Shown: in pieces, positions 1 through 7,862 of the stretch
Layout: every line of letters begins with the position of its first letter
How positions within the stretch are numbered: the first letter of the stretch is position 1
DNA from: CAZYME01 sp964648115
Lineage (GTDB): Bacteria; Pseudomonadota; Gammaproteobacteria; Legionellales; Legionellaceae
Assembly (NCBI GenBank): GCA_964648115.1
Contig: CAZYME010000002.1
Location: forward strand, 1-64,000
Direction of reading: 5' to 3'
Length of the DNA: 64,000 nt
Translations under genes and position numbers: made by a program
Notes under the pieces: model-generated
Told to the model about the DNA's origin: nothing
Seen by the model: the letters and a program-made list of their open reading frames with translations, nothing else
Databases searched by the model: none

Positions 1-140
1 TTCGCCCCGCGAGGGGAGAAGGTGCCCGACAGGGCGGATGAGGGGTGATCAAAAAAATTATAGCAATTGTATGTGTATTTTTGATCAGATCTACCCTCAC
101 CTGCCCTGTCGGGCATCCTCTCCCATCAATGGGAGAGGAA
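1..140. repeat. Dispersed palindromic repeat, family D, copy 1
   Basis: A run of nested short palindromes (GCCCCGCGAGGGG, GCCCGACAGGGC and a later GCCCTGTCGGGC, TGATCAAAAA with TTTTTGATCA). A second copy in opposite orientation lies at 17213-17328 and a short fragment at 39511-39532. The left end may continue beyond the window. No coding frame is evident. It occupies most of the 273 bases before the first gene. Confidence 0.75.
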
Positions 141-273
141 CCTGCGATTCATTATCGGCAAAAATAGCAAAATCTTTGCCTAAATGAGCGTTTGCACCCA
201 CTCACCTTATAATATCGCAAAATACTCCATAAGAGGTATATACTAGAATTGCGCTACCACTGATGGGTATTAA

Positions 274-2466
274 ATGGACGATGCATTAACTTTGGATAAA
301 AAAACCCTAAAACAGATCCCGCCCATATTCACGCTGCTCTGTATCTTACTATTTGGATTACCAGCAATTGCTATCTATTATTTTGGTGTTGATTTTAGCG
401 CTGGCAATGCTAGTGGGCGCGTATATACAGTTACAACACAAATTCAAACGTATTTCGTACAAGTACTTTTACAATGGTCATCTTTTTCATTGTCAGCCAT
501 CACGGCACTGTTAGCGTTTATTCAATACCGGTTAACCAATAACAAGGTAGCCTTAATCATTGGCTTAAGTGTTTTATTTTCAGGTTTAGTAGAAGGCCTG
601 CATACCTTTATTCTCAGCACTCCTCCATACACTTCTGATAAAGAAAATATCGATGGCGTGATTTGGACATTAACCAATACCGTTAGCGGTATAATTTTCA
701 TTCTTGGTTTTTTAATTCTACTCAATCATAAAAATCGTGAGCTGTCCCGTTGGTCGACATTCACGCTATTGAACTTTTTATTAGTCGCAATAGCGTTTGC
801 CTGCATATATTACACAGCATTCGCCTTACATCAGCCTTCTCTTTTATTTGAAGATGTCTATATTGTTAGGCCTTATGAGTTAATCTATTTATCTATCTAC
901 CTCATTATTGTTTTATTTATTTATCCTCGCGCTTACAAAAAATACCCCACCTTGTTAACGAACTGCATTTTTTATATGTCGGTAACACAAATTATCATCG
1001 CGATATATCTAATGCTTTTATCTAATATCCCTTATGAAAGTGTCTACAATATTGCCTATTTTCTTAAAATTTTTGTCTATTTCATTCCGTTATCTTGCTT
1101 AATCGTCAATTACATTTTTTCTTACAACTCCATCTTAACCTCCCAGGAGAATCTGCAAAAAAGCCAAGAAAAATTAAAATACCTCGCTACTCGCGATCCT
1201 TTAACAGATTTATATAATCGCCGTGAATTTGAAAACTTACTCGATATATCCATCGCCAATTGTTTTAGATCACATGATACTTTCGCCTTGTTTTTGATTG
1301 ATATAGATAATTTTAAAGCTATCAATGACACTTTAGGTCATATACATGGGGATCATTTTCTAAAACAGTTTTCAGCTCAACTCTTGGAGTTAACTCGAAG
1401 AGGAGATATTATTGCACGCATTGGGGGGGATGAATTCACCGTAATTACGCCCGCATTAAAAGCCCCATCTTTAATAAAAAAATTAGGTGAACGCCTCGTT
1501 GAGGGATTAAATATCCCTTACGCTGTTGATGGCAAATTATTAACTGGTACGGTAAGTGTTGGAGTAGCTATCTATCCTATTGACGGCGACCATACGGAAG
1601 AGCTGCTTAAAAATGCAGATATCGCGATGTATAACGCGAAAAGATCGGGCAAAAATACGTATCGTTGTTACACGGAAAAATTGAGCGGCACGCACCATCG
1701 CGAAGCTGAAATTGAGTCCCATTTACGAATAGCGCTGGAAAAAAATGAGCTATCGTTAAATTATCAGCCACAATACAATTTAGTTACCAAGGAAGTTGTA
1801 GGTGCGGAAGTATTAATCCGTTGGAATAGTGAAACACTTGGCCACGTATCTCCCGAAGAATTTATTCCGGTAGCTGAAAACAGTAATTTGATCGTGCGTA
1901 TTGGTAATTGGGTGTTATATAAGGTCTGTGAGCAAGCCACACAATGGGCCAAACAATACAAACGTCAATTATTATTCTCAATCAACGTTTCACCCATGCA
2001 ATTTGAGAATAATAATTTCTACCCAAATTTCAAAAAAACGGTAGAAGAATTTAATTTCCCAGCTAACAATCTGAGTATTGAGATTACAGAAAATTTATTA
2101 ATGAAAAATAACGAGGTAGTTAGCATAGGGTTAAAAAATATTGGTGCTCTCGGTTCTAGTATTTCATTGGATGACTTCGGCATGGGTTATTCATCATTGA
2201 GTCGACTACAATCGCTCCCTATCAACACATTAAAAATTGATAAATTATTTGTAGCAAATATTCATAGTGAATTGGACAAAGTCGTCGTCATTGACACCAT
2301 TATTAAACTAGCTCATGAGTTAGGAATGAATGTTATAGCAGAGGGTATTGAAACCGAAGCTCAACTAAACTATTTGATATCAAAAAATTGTTATTTGGGA
2401 CAAGGGTTTTTGTTAAATAAACCGCTATCGGCTGAAAAATTTGAGGAAATTGCTTATTCTTCATAA
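274..2466 (+). CDS. Membrane-bound GGDEF-EAL protein (diguanylate cyclase/phosphodiesterase)
   Basis: Predicted inner-membrane enzyme that makes and/or breaks c-di-GMP. The N-terminal ~275 residues form several hydrophobic segments and may be a MASE-type sensor (MASE3-like, weak call). A GGDEF domain follows, starting at RDPLTDLYNRR, with an intact GGDEF active site at residues 384-388. The EAL domain has EVL at 512-514, the common EAL variant, and keeps DDFGMGYSS, KIDKLFV and AEGIET, so both halves look catalytically competent. An in-frame stop lies directly before the ATG, so this is the first possible start, though the ribosome site is poor. It stands alone, facing an HD-GYP gene across a MITE-like element. 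The sign of its net activity cannot be told from sequence. Confidence 0.9.
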   Translation: MDDALTLDKKTLKQIPPIFTLLCILLFGLPAIAIYYFGVDFSAGNASGRVYTVTTQIQTYFVQVLLQWSSFSLSAITALLAFIQYRLTNNKVALIIGLSVLFSGLVEGLHTFILSTPPYTSDKENIDGVIWTLTNTVSGIIFILGFLILLNHKNRELSRWSTFTLLNFLLVAIAFACIYYTAFALHQPSLLFEDVYIVRPYELIYLSIYLIIVLFIYPRAYKKYPTLLTNCIFYMSVTQIIIAIYLMLLSNIPYESVYNIAYFLKIFVYFIPLSCLIVNYIFSYNSILTSQENLQKSQEKLKYLATRDPLTDLYNRREFENLLDISIANCFRSHDTFALFLIDIDNFKAINDTLGHIHGDHFLKQFSAQLLELTRRGDIIARIGGDEFTVITPALKAPSLIKKLGERLVEGLNIPYAVDGKLLTGTVSVGVAIYPIDGDHTEELLKNADIAMYNAKRSGKNTYRCYTEKLSGTHHREAEIESHLRIALEKNELSLNYQPQYNLVTKEVVGAEVLIRWNSETLGHVSPEEFIPVAENSNLIVRIGNWVLYKVCEQATQWAKQYKRQLLFSINVSPMQFENNNFYPNFKKTVEEFNFPANNLSIEITENLLMKNNEVVSIGLKNIGALGSSISLDDFGMGYSSLSRLQSLPINTLKIDKLFVANIHSELDKVVVIDTIIKLAHELGMNVIAEGIETEAQLNYLISKNCYLGQGFLLNKPLSAEKFEEIAYSS

Positions 2467-2478
2467 GTGAAGCAAAGA

Positions 2479-2622
2479 CTAGGGTCTGTTGACAATTCAT
2501 ATTCTCGAATTCTCTAAAGTGCCTACGTACCGTGGCTTGTCCACGGTATCCAGAGATCTCCTGGATGGCGCGGACAAGCCGCGCCACGTAGGCCTTATAG
2601 AGCAATTGTCAACAGACCCTAG
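2479..2622. mobile_element. MITE-like element with 19-bp perfect terminal inverted repeats
   Basis: The ends are exact inverted copies, CTAGGGTCTGTTGACAATT on the left (2479-2497) and its complement on the right (2604-2622). The 144-bp body holds further palindromes: CCTACGT with ACGTAGG, a CCGTGG/CCACGG hairpin and GGCGCGGACAAGCCGCGCC. There is no transposase frame. The outermost CTAG is itself palindromic and may be a duplicated target or part of the end. It lies between the convergent GGDEF-EAL and HD-GYP genes and could also end their transcripts. Confidence 0.75.
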
Positions 2623-2690
2623 GTTAAGTTTGATTTTGCGCACACGGGGAGTTACTAATTTTCACTCTAATATAGCTTAATATCTCACCA

Positions 2691-4217
2691 TCACTTAATC
2701 TCGTATTTTTTCTCAATAAATAACTTAACGCAGGTATCTACAACTTGTTCATCGTATAGGATTCCTTTTTGTTGCATTATTTCCTGTAAAGCGGGGAGTA
2801 TACCAAGAGCTGGTCGATATGGACGATGGGCGGCCATTGCATCTATAACATCTGCCACCATGAGGATACGAGCTTCTAGCAATATTTCATCACTTTTTAG
2901 CCCACGAGGATATCCAGAGCCATCTAATCGCTCATGATGTTGATACACTATTTCTGCTACTGGCCAAGGGAAATCAATATTTTTGAGAACCTCATACCCT
3001 CCTCTGGAGTGCGTCTTTATAATTTCATACTCCGCGCTCGTGAGTAGACTTGGTTTTGAAAGAATTTCAGCAGGTACATGAATCTTGCCAATATCATGGA
3101 CCACACTAGCCATCCGGACTCCCTTAGTTTGTTCAGGAGATAATCCCATCTCAGTCGCAATGGCGGCTGCTAGATCTGCAACTCGACGTTGGTGTCCAGC
3201 AGTGTATGGGTCACGCTGCTCCACCATAGAAGCAATGGCTATGATGGTATTATTGAGGCTACGCTCAACTTGCTCTACCAGTATTAAGTGCTCTGCACGA
3301 GCTTCGAGCGTATCTATACCGAAAATAATATCATCTGCTAGATTTTCTAATAAGGCGATAAAATCTTTGGTTAATTCTTGGGGATGGGGCTTACTAATAA
3401 CCAAAACATAAGTTGTGTGTTTTTTTGACCTAATTGGAATGACCGCTACTGAAGCATATCCAAATTTCATAGCATATTCACGCTCTAGTCTGTTTTGCGA
3501 TTCCTTTTGTAGATCTTCATATATCATCATTTTCTTCAAATGGACGGCAGTTGCAACCAACCCTTTATCTTCACCATGTTGAACTGATGAATTCAGCATA
3601 TCAAAATAACTACGGTCTAAACCTTCAGCTGCAATAGGCACAATACAATCTTCTGGGCTCTTAGTAGCATAACCTATCCAACAAGAGCTGAAGCCACCGG
3701 AAGAAACCAGAACCTTACACATATGATTAATTAAAGCGCTTACTTTGGTCTCATGGAGCAGGACTTGATTACAAAGAATGATGACGTGATACATCATGCT
3801 AAGCTCACTGTTTAATTTTTCAAGCTTGACGCGTTTAGTAATGTCCCGAATATTACATTGGATAACCGTAGTATCACCGACTAAGTAGCTATTACTAATA
3901 AATTCCACATAGTGCGTCTCTCCACTTTTCGTCTCAATAGGGAGGTTTTCGTACCTTACATACCCTGTTTTCTGTAATTCTAAAAACTTATCCTTATTAG
4001 CAGCAATCTGTTTTAAAAAACCTAGTTCCCATATATGTTTATTAAGAAGCCCCTTATTAGCATACCCTGTTAGTTTAGAAATAAAGGGATTGGCATCAAT
4101 AATTTTTCCGGTGTTAGCATCTAGGATTAAAATTCCATCTTGAGCGGCCTCAAATAAACGCCGGTAGTGCCCTTCTGAGCCGATATGTTGATATAAATTA
4201 TTTCCGGTTGCTCGCAT
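2691..4217 (-). CDS. PAS-GAF-HD-GYP domain protein, c-di-GMP phosphodiesterase
   Basis: Predicted cytosolic sensor and c-di-GMP phosphodiesterase. A PAS domain occupies residues ~15-130 (RRLFEAAQDGILILDANTG, then a PAC-like NIRDITKR). A GAF-like region follows at ~150-300, then an HD-GYP domain. The metal-binding HD is H374-D375 in VVHDIGKIHVP. The GYP signature (HHERLDGSGYPRG) has G435-Y436-P437. The open frame reaches a TTG at 4292, but the ATG at 4217 has GAGGT five bases upstream and is preferred, giving 508 residues. It converges with the GGDEF-EAL gene, which makes a local c-di-GMP make/break pair plausible, though not a shared pathway by necessity. Confidence 0.88.
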   Translation of the reverse strand: MRATGNNLYQHIGSEGHYRRLFEAAQDGILILDANTGKIIDANPFISKLTGYANKGLLNKHIWELGFLKQIAANKDKFLELQKTGYVRYENLPIETKSGETHYVEFISNSYLVGDTTVIQCNIRDITKRVKLEKLNSELSMMYHVIILCNQVLLHETKVSALINHMCKVLVSSGGFSSCWIGYATKSPEDCIVPIAAEGLDRSYFDMLNSSVQHGEDKGLVATAVHLKKMMIYEDLQKESQNRLEREYAMKFGYASVAVIPIRSKKHTTYVLVISKPHPQELTKDFIALLENLADDIIFGIDTLEARAEHLILVEQVERSLNNTIIAIASMVEQRDPYTAGHQRRVADLAAAIATEMGLSPEQTKGVRMASVVHDIGKIHVPAEILSKPSLLTSAEYEIIKTHSRGGYEVLKNIDFPWPVAEIVYQHHERLDGSGYPRGLKSDEILLEARILMVADVIDAMAAHRPYRPALGILPALQEIMQQKGILYDEQVVDTCVKLFIEKKYEIK

Positions 4218-4360
4218 TGTTACCTCAATGTACACCCTATAATTTAATAGCTCTCGACTGAAAAAATCTAAGCTAATTTGTGTACACGACAATTCATCCC
4301 TGCTCTAAGTATAGGAGGATTTTCTGAAAACGTTGGAAGTATACATAAGAAACATGGCGA

Positions 4361-4783
4361 CTACCCATGCATCAACTGTTCGATATATCGCCTGCAAGTG
4401 AGGGGCTTACTTAAATAATTTACCATTTGCCGGCTTCCGCCGGTGCCTGTTATTACTAATGAGCCGTAATGTAGCATGCTGCCTAATAAAGATTGGCGAA
4501 TATCAATGCTTTCTATTTTACTCAATGGAATATCCAGCGTTTTACGCACCAAAACACCGGTGCATAGGATGACTTGGTTTTTTTTGATGGTTAAGGAAGA
4601 AAATTGATAGGTCATCCAAAACGCTCCACCCCAAAGCACAGCAAATGCTGCCATAAAAAGAGCAACATAATTAAGTTCATCAAATCTCATCTCGAGAAAG
4701 CCAGCAAAACAAAGCAACATGAATGGCCAAAAAAACAGGATCCAATGAAGACGTGCTTGGTATACGATGTTACTATCTGTCAT
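4361..4783 (-). CDS. Bacterial PH-domain membrane protein (YdbS/bPH2 type)
   Basis: A 140-residue protein with two hydrophobic segments near residues 12-30 and 36-58. A bacterial PH-like domain follows: YQFSSLTIKKNQVIL, then RKTLDIPLSKIESIDIRQSLLGSMLHYGSLVITGTGG. The LSKIESIDIRQSLLG stretch is typical of bPH_2 membrane proteins. Function is unknown in general; such proteins are thought to act at the membrane. It is divergent from dciA with about 58 bases between them. Confidence 0.7.
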   Translation of the reverse strand: MTDSNIVYQARLHWILFFWPFMLLCFAGFLEMRFDELNYVALFMAAFAVLWGGAFWMTYQFSSLTIKKNQVILCTGVLVRKTLDIPLSKIESIDIRQSLLGSMLHYGSLVITGTGGSRQMVNYLSKPLTCRRYIEQLMHG

Positions 4784-4841
4784 CTATAATCCTTATTTAA
4801 ATTAGTTATTTTAACCTAAAATGCGTAAATGAGGGAGTATC

Positions 4842-5258
4842 ATGCGTCGTATTACACAATACCTAAACCCTCGACTTACTGAGATTTGTAAGCAAGCAGT
4901 GCAATTGGAAGTGCTAAACTCAAAATTATACACGTATCTTCCTATCACTCTTCAAGAACATTGCCAAGTTGGAAGCTTCACCGCTGGTTGCCTCACTATC
5001 GTGGTTAGTGACGCCGTTTGGGCTTCTGAATTACGCTATAGTTTACCAACTCTCCGTGACGTGTTACGAAAAGAAGCCGGCATTTATCAGCTTACTTCCA
5101 TAAAGATAACAGTGGCAACATTGAAGGTAACATCTTCTGCAAAAAACTCTCACACACTTTCACTTTCCTCTAAAGCACGGGAAGTTATTATTGCCTGTGG
5201 AGAACAGTGTACTTATGAGCCGTTAAAAAAAGCGCTTGATAAGCTTGGTAATGTTTAA
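4842..5258 (+). CDS. dciA: DciA (DUF721) replicative helicase loader
   Basis: A 138-residue DUF721 protein. DciA is the ancestral loader of the DnaB helicase in bacteria that lack DnaC. The family core is visible: CLTIVVSDAVWASELRYSLPTLRDVLRKEAG, where the W-x-x-E/Q-L-x-x-L pattern is characteristic. Length fits the short gammaproteobacterial forms. GAGGGAG just upstream gives a good ribosome site. It ends beside lpxC, facing it, and dciA next to lpxC is a common gammaproteobacterial arrangement, which supports the call. A palindromic repeat fills the gap between the two 3' ends. Confidence 0.75.
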   Translation: MRRITQYLNPRLTEICKQAVQLEVLNSKLYTYLPITLQEHCQVGSFTAGCLTIVVSDAVWASELRYSLPTLRDVLRKEAGIYQLTSIKITVATLKVTSSAKNSHTLSLSSKAREVIIACGEQCTYEPLKKALDKLGNV

Positions 5259-5311
5259 TAATACAATCCCGCTGCCATTTAACGTGATTTTAAATAAGAA
5301 AAAGATACTAC

Positions 5312-5412
5312 ATGTAGGTTGGGTCATTGACCCAACAGGCACACGCAGTGCGTCATTGTATATGATGTTTGGTGGCGCTTAGCGCAGTTGTTGGGTCAAT
5401 GACCCAGCATAC
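5312..5412. repeat. Palindromic repeat, family A, between dciA and lpxC
   Basis: Contains two near-identical hairpins, TTGGGTCATTGACCCAA (5319-5335) and TTGGGTCAATGACCCA (5391 onward), flanked by ATGTAGG on the left. Related hairpins with TTGGGCC/GGCCCAA or GTAGGTTGG cores occur at 10009, 24752, 34194, 34659 and 58150. It lies between two convergent 3' ends, where a bidirectional transcript end would be useful. Confidence 0.7.
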
Positions 5413-5415
5413 TTC

Positions 5416-6330
5416 CTAAGCTTCTACCAGGAACAAATCAGGTTGAAATGTATGTTGATAATTTTCAATATCAAAGTAGGTATATTCCCAAGCATCTTGT
5501 TGGGCCATCAAAGCGCGGAGTATTTTATTATTGAGTTCGTGGCCGGATTTATACCCTTCAAAAGCGCCTATTAAACTGGAGCCTAAGAGATACAAATCGC
5601 CGATGGCATCTAAAACTTTATGCTTAACAAACTCATCTTCAAAGCGAAGACCATCTTCATTCAACACACGGTAATTATCTACGACAACAGCATTATCTAA
5701 GCTTCCGCCTTTAGCTAAATCACATTCGCGTAATTTTTCATAGTCAGAAAGAAAGCCGAAGGTTCTGGCACGACACACTTCTTTTACATAGGATGTAGAA
5801 GAAAAATCAAAGTTCACTGTTTGTGGTTTGTCGTTAAATACTGGATGGTCAAACTCTATTGTAAAAGAAACTTTATAGCCATTATAGGGAAGGAATTGGA
5901 CGTATTTATCATTTTCTTCGATGCGAATTGGCTTCAAAATCCGAATAAACCGTTTAGCCGCATTTTGCTCACGAATCCCAGCAGATTGTATTAAGAAAAC
6001 AAATGGAGCAGCGCTACCATCCATAATAGGGATTTCAGGTGCGTTTACATCAACATACGCATTATCTATTCCTAAGCCAGCCAGAGCGGATAAAAGATGC
6101 TCAACAGTAGCGACTTTAGCACCTTTATGCTGTAAAGAAGTGCACAACATAGTGTCGCTTACATATTCGTAAGAGGCAGGAATTTCAACAACTGGAGTTA
6201 GATCTGTACGCCTAAAGATGATGCCTGTATTAATCGGTGCGGGTCGTAGGGTCAGTAGTACTGTATCACCTGAATGGACACCTATCCCTGTTGCTTGAAT
6301 TACTTTCTTAGGAGTTCTTTGTTTTATCAT
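5416..6330 (-). CDS. lpxC: UDP-3-O-acyl-N-acetylglucosamine deacetylase
   Basis: Zinc enzyme for the committed step of lipid A synthesis, removing the N-acetyl group from UDP-3-O-acyl-GlcNAc. At 304 residues it is the usual length. The N-terminus has the family TGIGVHSGD motif. Zinc and catalytic residues are in place: TVEHLLSAL with E77/H78, HKVLDAIGD with H237 and D241, and SGHELNNK with H264. It is the last gene of the leftward division cluster, separated from ftsZ by a strong hairpin terminator, so it may have its own promoter in the 170-base gap. Confidence 0.97.
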   Translation of the reverse strand: MIKQRTPKKVIQATGIGVHSGDTVLLTLRPAPINTGIIFRRTDLTPVVEIPASYEYVSDTMLCTSLQHKGAKVATVEHLLSALAGLGIDNAYVDVNAPEIPIMDGSAAPFVFLIQSAGIREQNAAKRFIRILKPIRIEENDKYVQFLPYNGYKVSFTIEFDHPVFNDKPQTVNFDFSSTSYVKEVCRARTFGFLSDYEKLRECDLAKGGSLDNAVVVDNYRVLNEDGLRFEDEFVKHKVLDAIGDLYLLGSSLIGAFEGYKSGHELNNKILRALMAQQDAWEYTYFDIENYQHTFQPDLFLVEA

Positions 6331-6383
6331 TCAGCATTCACCTTCAGCTACCCCTTAATTTAGCATATGCGGCTTTTGCGAAT

Positions 6384-6458
6384 CTTATCAATAATTTATT
6401 GATAAGTCTAATTTATTTATTTGAAAAAGCAGTAAAACCTCCTCTAACAGGTTTTACT
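6384..6458. other. Two hairpins between ftsZ and lpxC
   Basis: CTTATCAATA/TATTGATAAG (6384-6393 with 6397-6406, 3-base loop) and AGTAAAACCT/AGGTTTTACT (6431-6440 with 6449-6458, 8-base loop) are both perfect. With the terminator at 6467-6500 they form three hairpins in a row in the lpxC leader. Their role is not clear; control of lpxC messenger is one possibility. Confidence 0.5.
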
Positions 6459-6466
6459 AAATCTCT

Positions 6467-6500
6467 ATAGCAAAAACGGCCATTAGGCCGTTTTTGCTAT
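6467..6500 (-). terminator. Hairpin terminator after ftsZ
   Basis: A perfect 15-bp stem with a 4-base loop: ATAGCAAAAACGGCC, ATTA, then its complement. The GC-rich core next to A/T tracts gives U-runs in both directions. It begins four bases after the ftsZ stop. This is the clearest intrinsic terminator in the window, and it would separate lpxC transcription from the ftsQAZ transcript. Confidence 0.8.
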
Positions 6501-6503
6501 GAA

Positions 6504-7676
6504 TTAAACCTCTTCCTGTCTACGCAAAAAAGCTGGTATATCTAAATAATCAACGTCTGGAACAGCCTCACTGCCTTGCTTTGTTGTTGCTGCGACTGCG
6601 GGAGCTGCGGCTTGTTTACGAATAACAGCGGGTCGCTCCAATTGTTGGTAATCAAGGGAGCCGTCTCCTCGACGTGACTCCACTAATCGTGCCTTACCTG
6701 GGGCTTGTTGCTGTACTCTCTGTCTGGCATCGCCAAGACCTGTAACAATCACAGTAACACGCATTTCTTCTGTCATTTCTGGATCAATAACCGTTCCTAC
6801 AACAACCGTGGCATCATCAGAAATAAATTCTTTGACTACGTCACCCACTTCTTCAAACTCACCGATAGACATATCAATTCCAGCCGTAATATTGACTAGA
6901 ATACCGCGAGCACCTGAAAAATTAATATCCTCAAGCAATGGAGAAGCAATAGCCGCTTCCGCTGCTTGGCGAGCTCTTTCCTCACCTTTAGCCGTTCCCG
7001 TGCCCATCATCGCCATGCCCATTTCAGACATAACCGTACGTACGTCAGCAAAATCCACGTTAATGAGGCCTGGACGCGTAATTAAGTCAGAAATACCTTT
7101 AACAGCGCCTAATAACACGTTATTCGCCGCTTTAAATGCATTCAACAAGGTGATATTTTTACCTAAGACACTTAACAATTTATTGTTAGGAATAGTAATC
7201 AGGGAATCAACATGCTCGGCTAAGCGGCGTATTCCTTCGTCAGCAGCCATCGCGCGTTGCTTTCCTTCAAAGGAAAAAGGCTTTGTAACCACTGCAACAG
7301 TAAGAATGCCTAATTCTTTGGCCACTTCAGCAAATACAGGAGCAGCTCCCGTTCCCGTTCCACCGCCCATACCAGCGGTTATAAAAACCATATCTGCGCC
7401 TTGCAGCACTTCTTTGATGCGCTCACGGTCCTCTTCAGCTGCTTCACGACCAACTTGTGGATTTGCACCAGCACCCAAGCCTTTCGTCAATTCCTCACCT
7501 AACTGAATGAGTATTTCAGCATTGGAGTTTTTAAGCGCCTGTGCATCCGTATTCGCGCAAATGCGCACAACTCCATCGATATTTTCCATGTGTTCCACGG
7601 CATTACCGCCACCACCACCGACACCAACAACTTTGATGACGGCATTGTCTTGTTGGCCTTCTATTAATTCGAACAT
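6504..7676 (-). CDS. ftsZ: Cell division protein FtsZ
   Basis: Tubulin-like GTPase that forms the Z-ring at mid-cell. The tubulin signature GGGTGTG is at residues 104-110, and the N-terminal glycine-rich VGVGGGGGNAV loop is present. The T7 catalytic loop is visible near NVDFADVRTVM. The C-terminal tail ends YLDIPAFLRRQ (377-387), the conserved peptide bound by FtsA and ZipA, both of which are encoded in this cluster. Length is 390 residues, normal for the family. AGGGA lies five bases before the ATG. A 135-bp palindromic element separates it from ftsA upstream. Confidence 0.98.
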   Translation of the reverse strand: MFELIEGQQDNAVIKVVGVGGGGGNAVEHMENIDGVVRICANTDAQALKNSNAEILIQLGEELTKGLGAGANPQVGREAAEEDRERIKEVLQGADMVFITAGMGGGTGTGAAPVFAEVAKELGILTVAVVTKPFSFEGKQRAMAADEGIRRLAEHVDSLITIPNNKLLSVLGKNITLLNAFKAANNVLLGAVKGISDLITRPGLINVDFADVRTVMSEMGMAMMGTGTAKGEERARQAAEAAIASPLLEDINFSGARGILVNITAGIDMSIGEFEEVGDVVKEFISDDATVVVGTVIDPEMTEEMRVTVIVTGLGDARQRVQQQAPGKARLVESRRGDGSLDYQQLERPAVIRKQAAAPAVAATTKQGSEAVPDVDYLDIPAFLRRQEEV

Positions 7677-7699
7677 TCTATCCCTCTCGTCAATTAGTC

Positions 7700-7834
7700 C
7701 CTGTTTACATTTCTACTATCTTGGCCAAACTGAGTTGATTTTCTGTGCGCCGATGCTCACATACAACTTGTATGCTACGCTTCGGTGCTCGAAAATCAAC
7801 TCATTTTGGCTCAAGCTAGCGAAATGTAAACAGG
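7700..7834. repeat. Long inverted-repeat element between ftsA and ftsZ (family G)
   Basis: The two ends are inverted copies. CCTGTTTACATTTC (7700-7713) matches GAAATGTAAACAGG (7821-7834), and the inner arms TGAGTTGATTTTC and GAAAATCAACTCA are exact. Together the arms run about 48 bases with a few mismatches around a GC-richer centre. It could fold into a long hairpin within the ftsA-ftsZ message. It has no reading frame, and no second copy was seen in this window. Confidence 0.7.
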
Positions 7835-7862
7835 TACTAGTGCTTGTCACCCGGCGTTTTGT

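Noticed and set aside
1..140. CRISPR array or phage attachment site
   Set aside because: Units are nested palindromes, with no regular spacing or unique spacers, and the second copy is a single inverted element at 17.2 kb.
2489..2680. A 63-codon frame on the plus strand and a 90-codon frame on the minus strand over the same stretch
   Set aside because: Both run through the MITE-like element with 19-bp ends and its palindromes; the frames are by-products of the repeat.
6808..7506. Long open frame (232 codons) opposite ftsZ
   Set aside because: It is antisense to a full, motif-complete ftsZ and has serine/proline/alanine-rich low-information composition typical of shadow frames.
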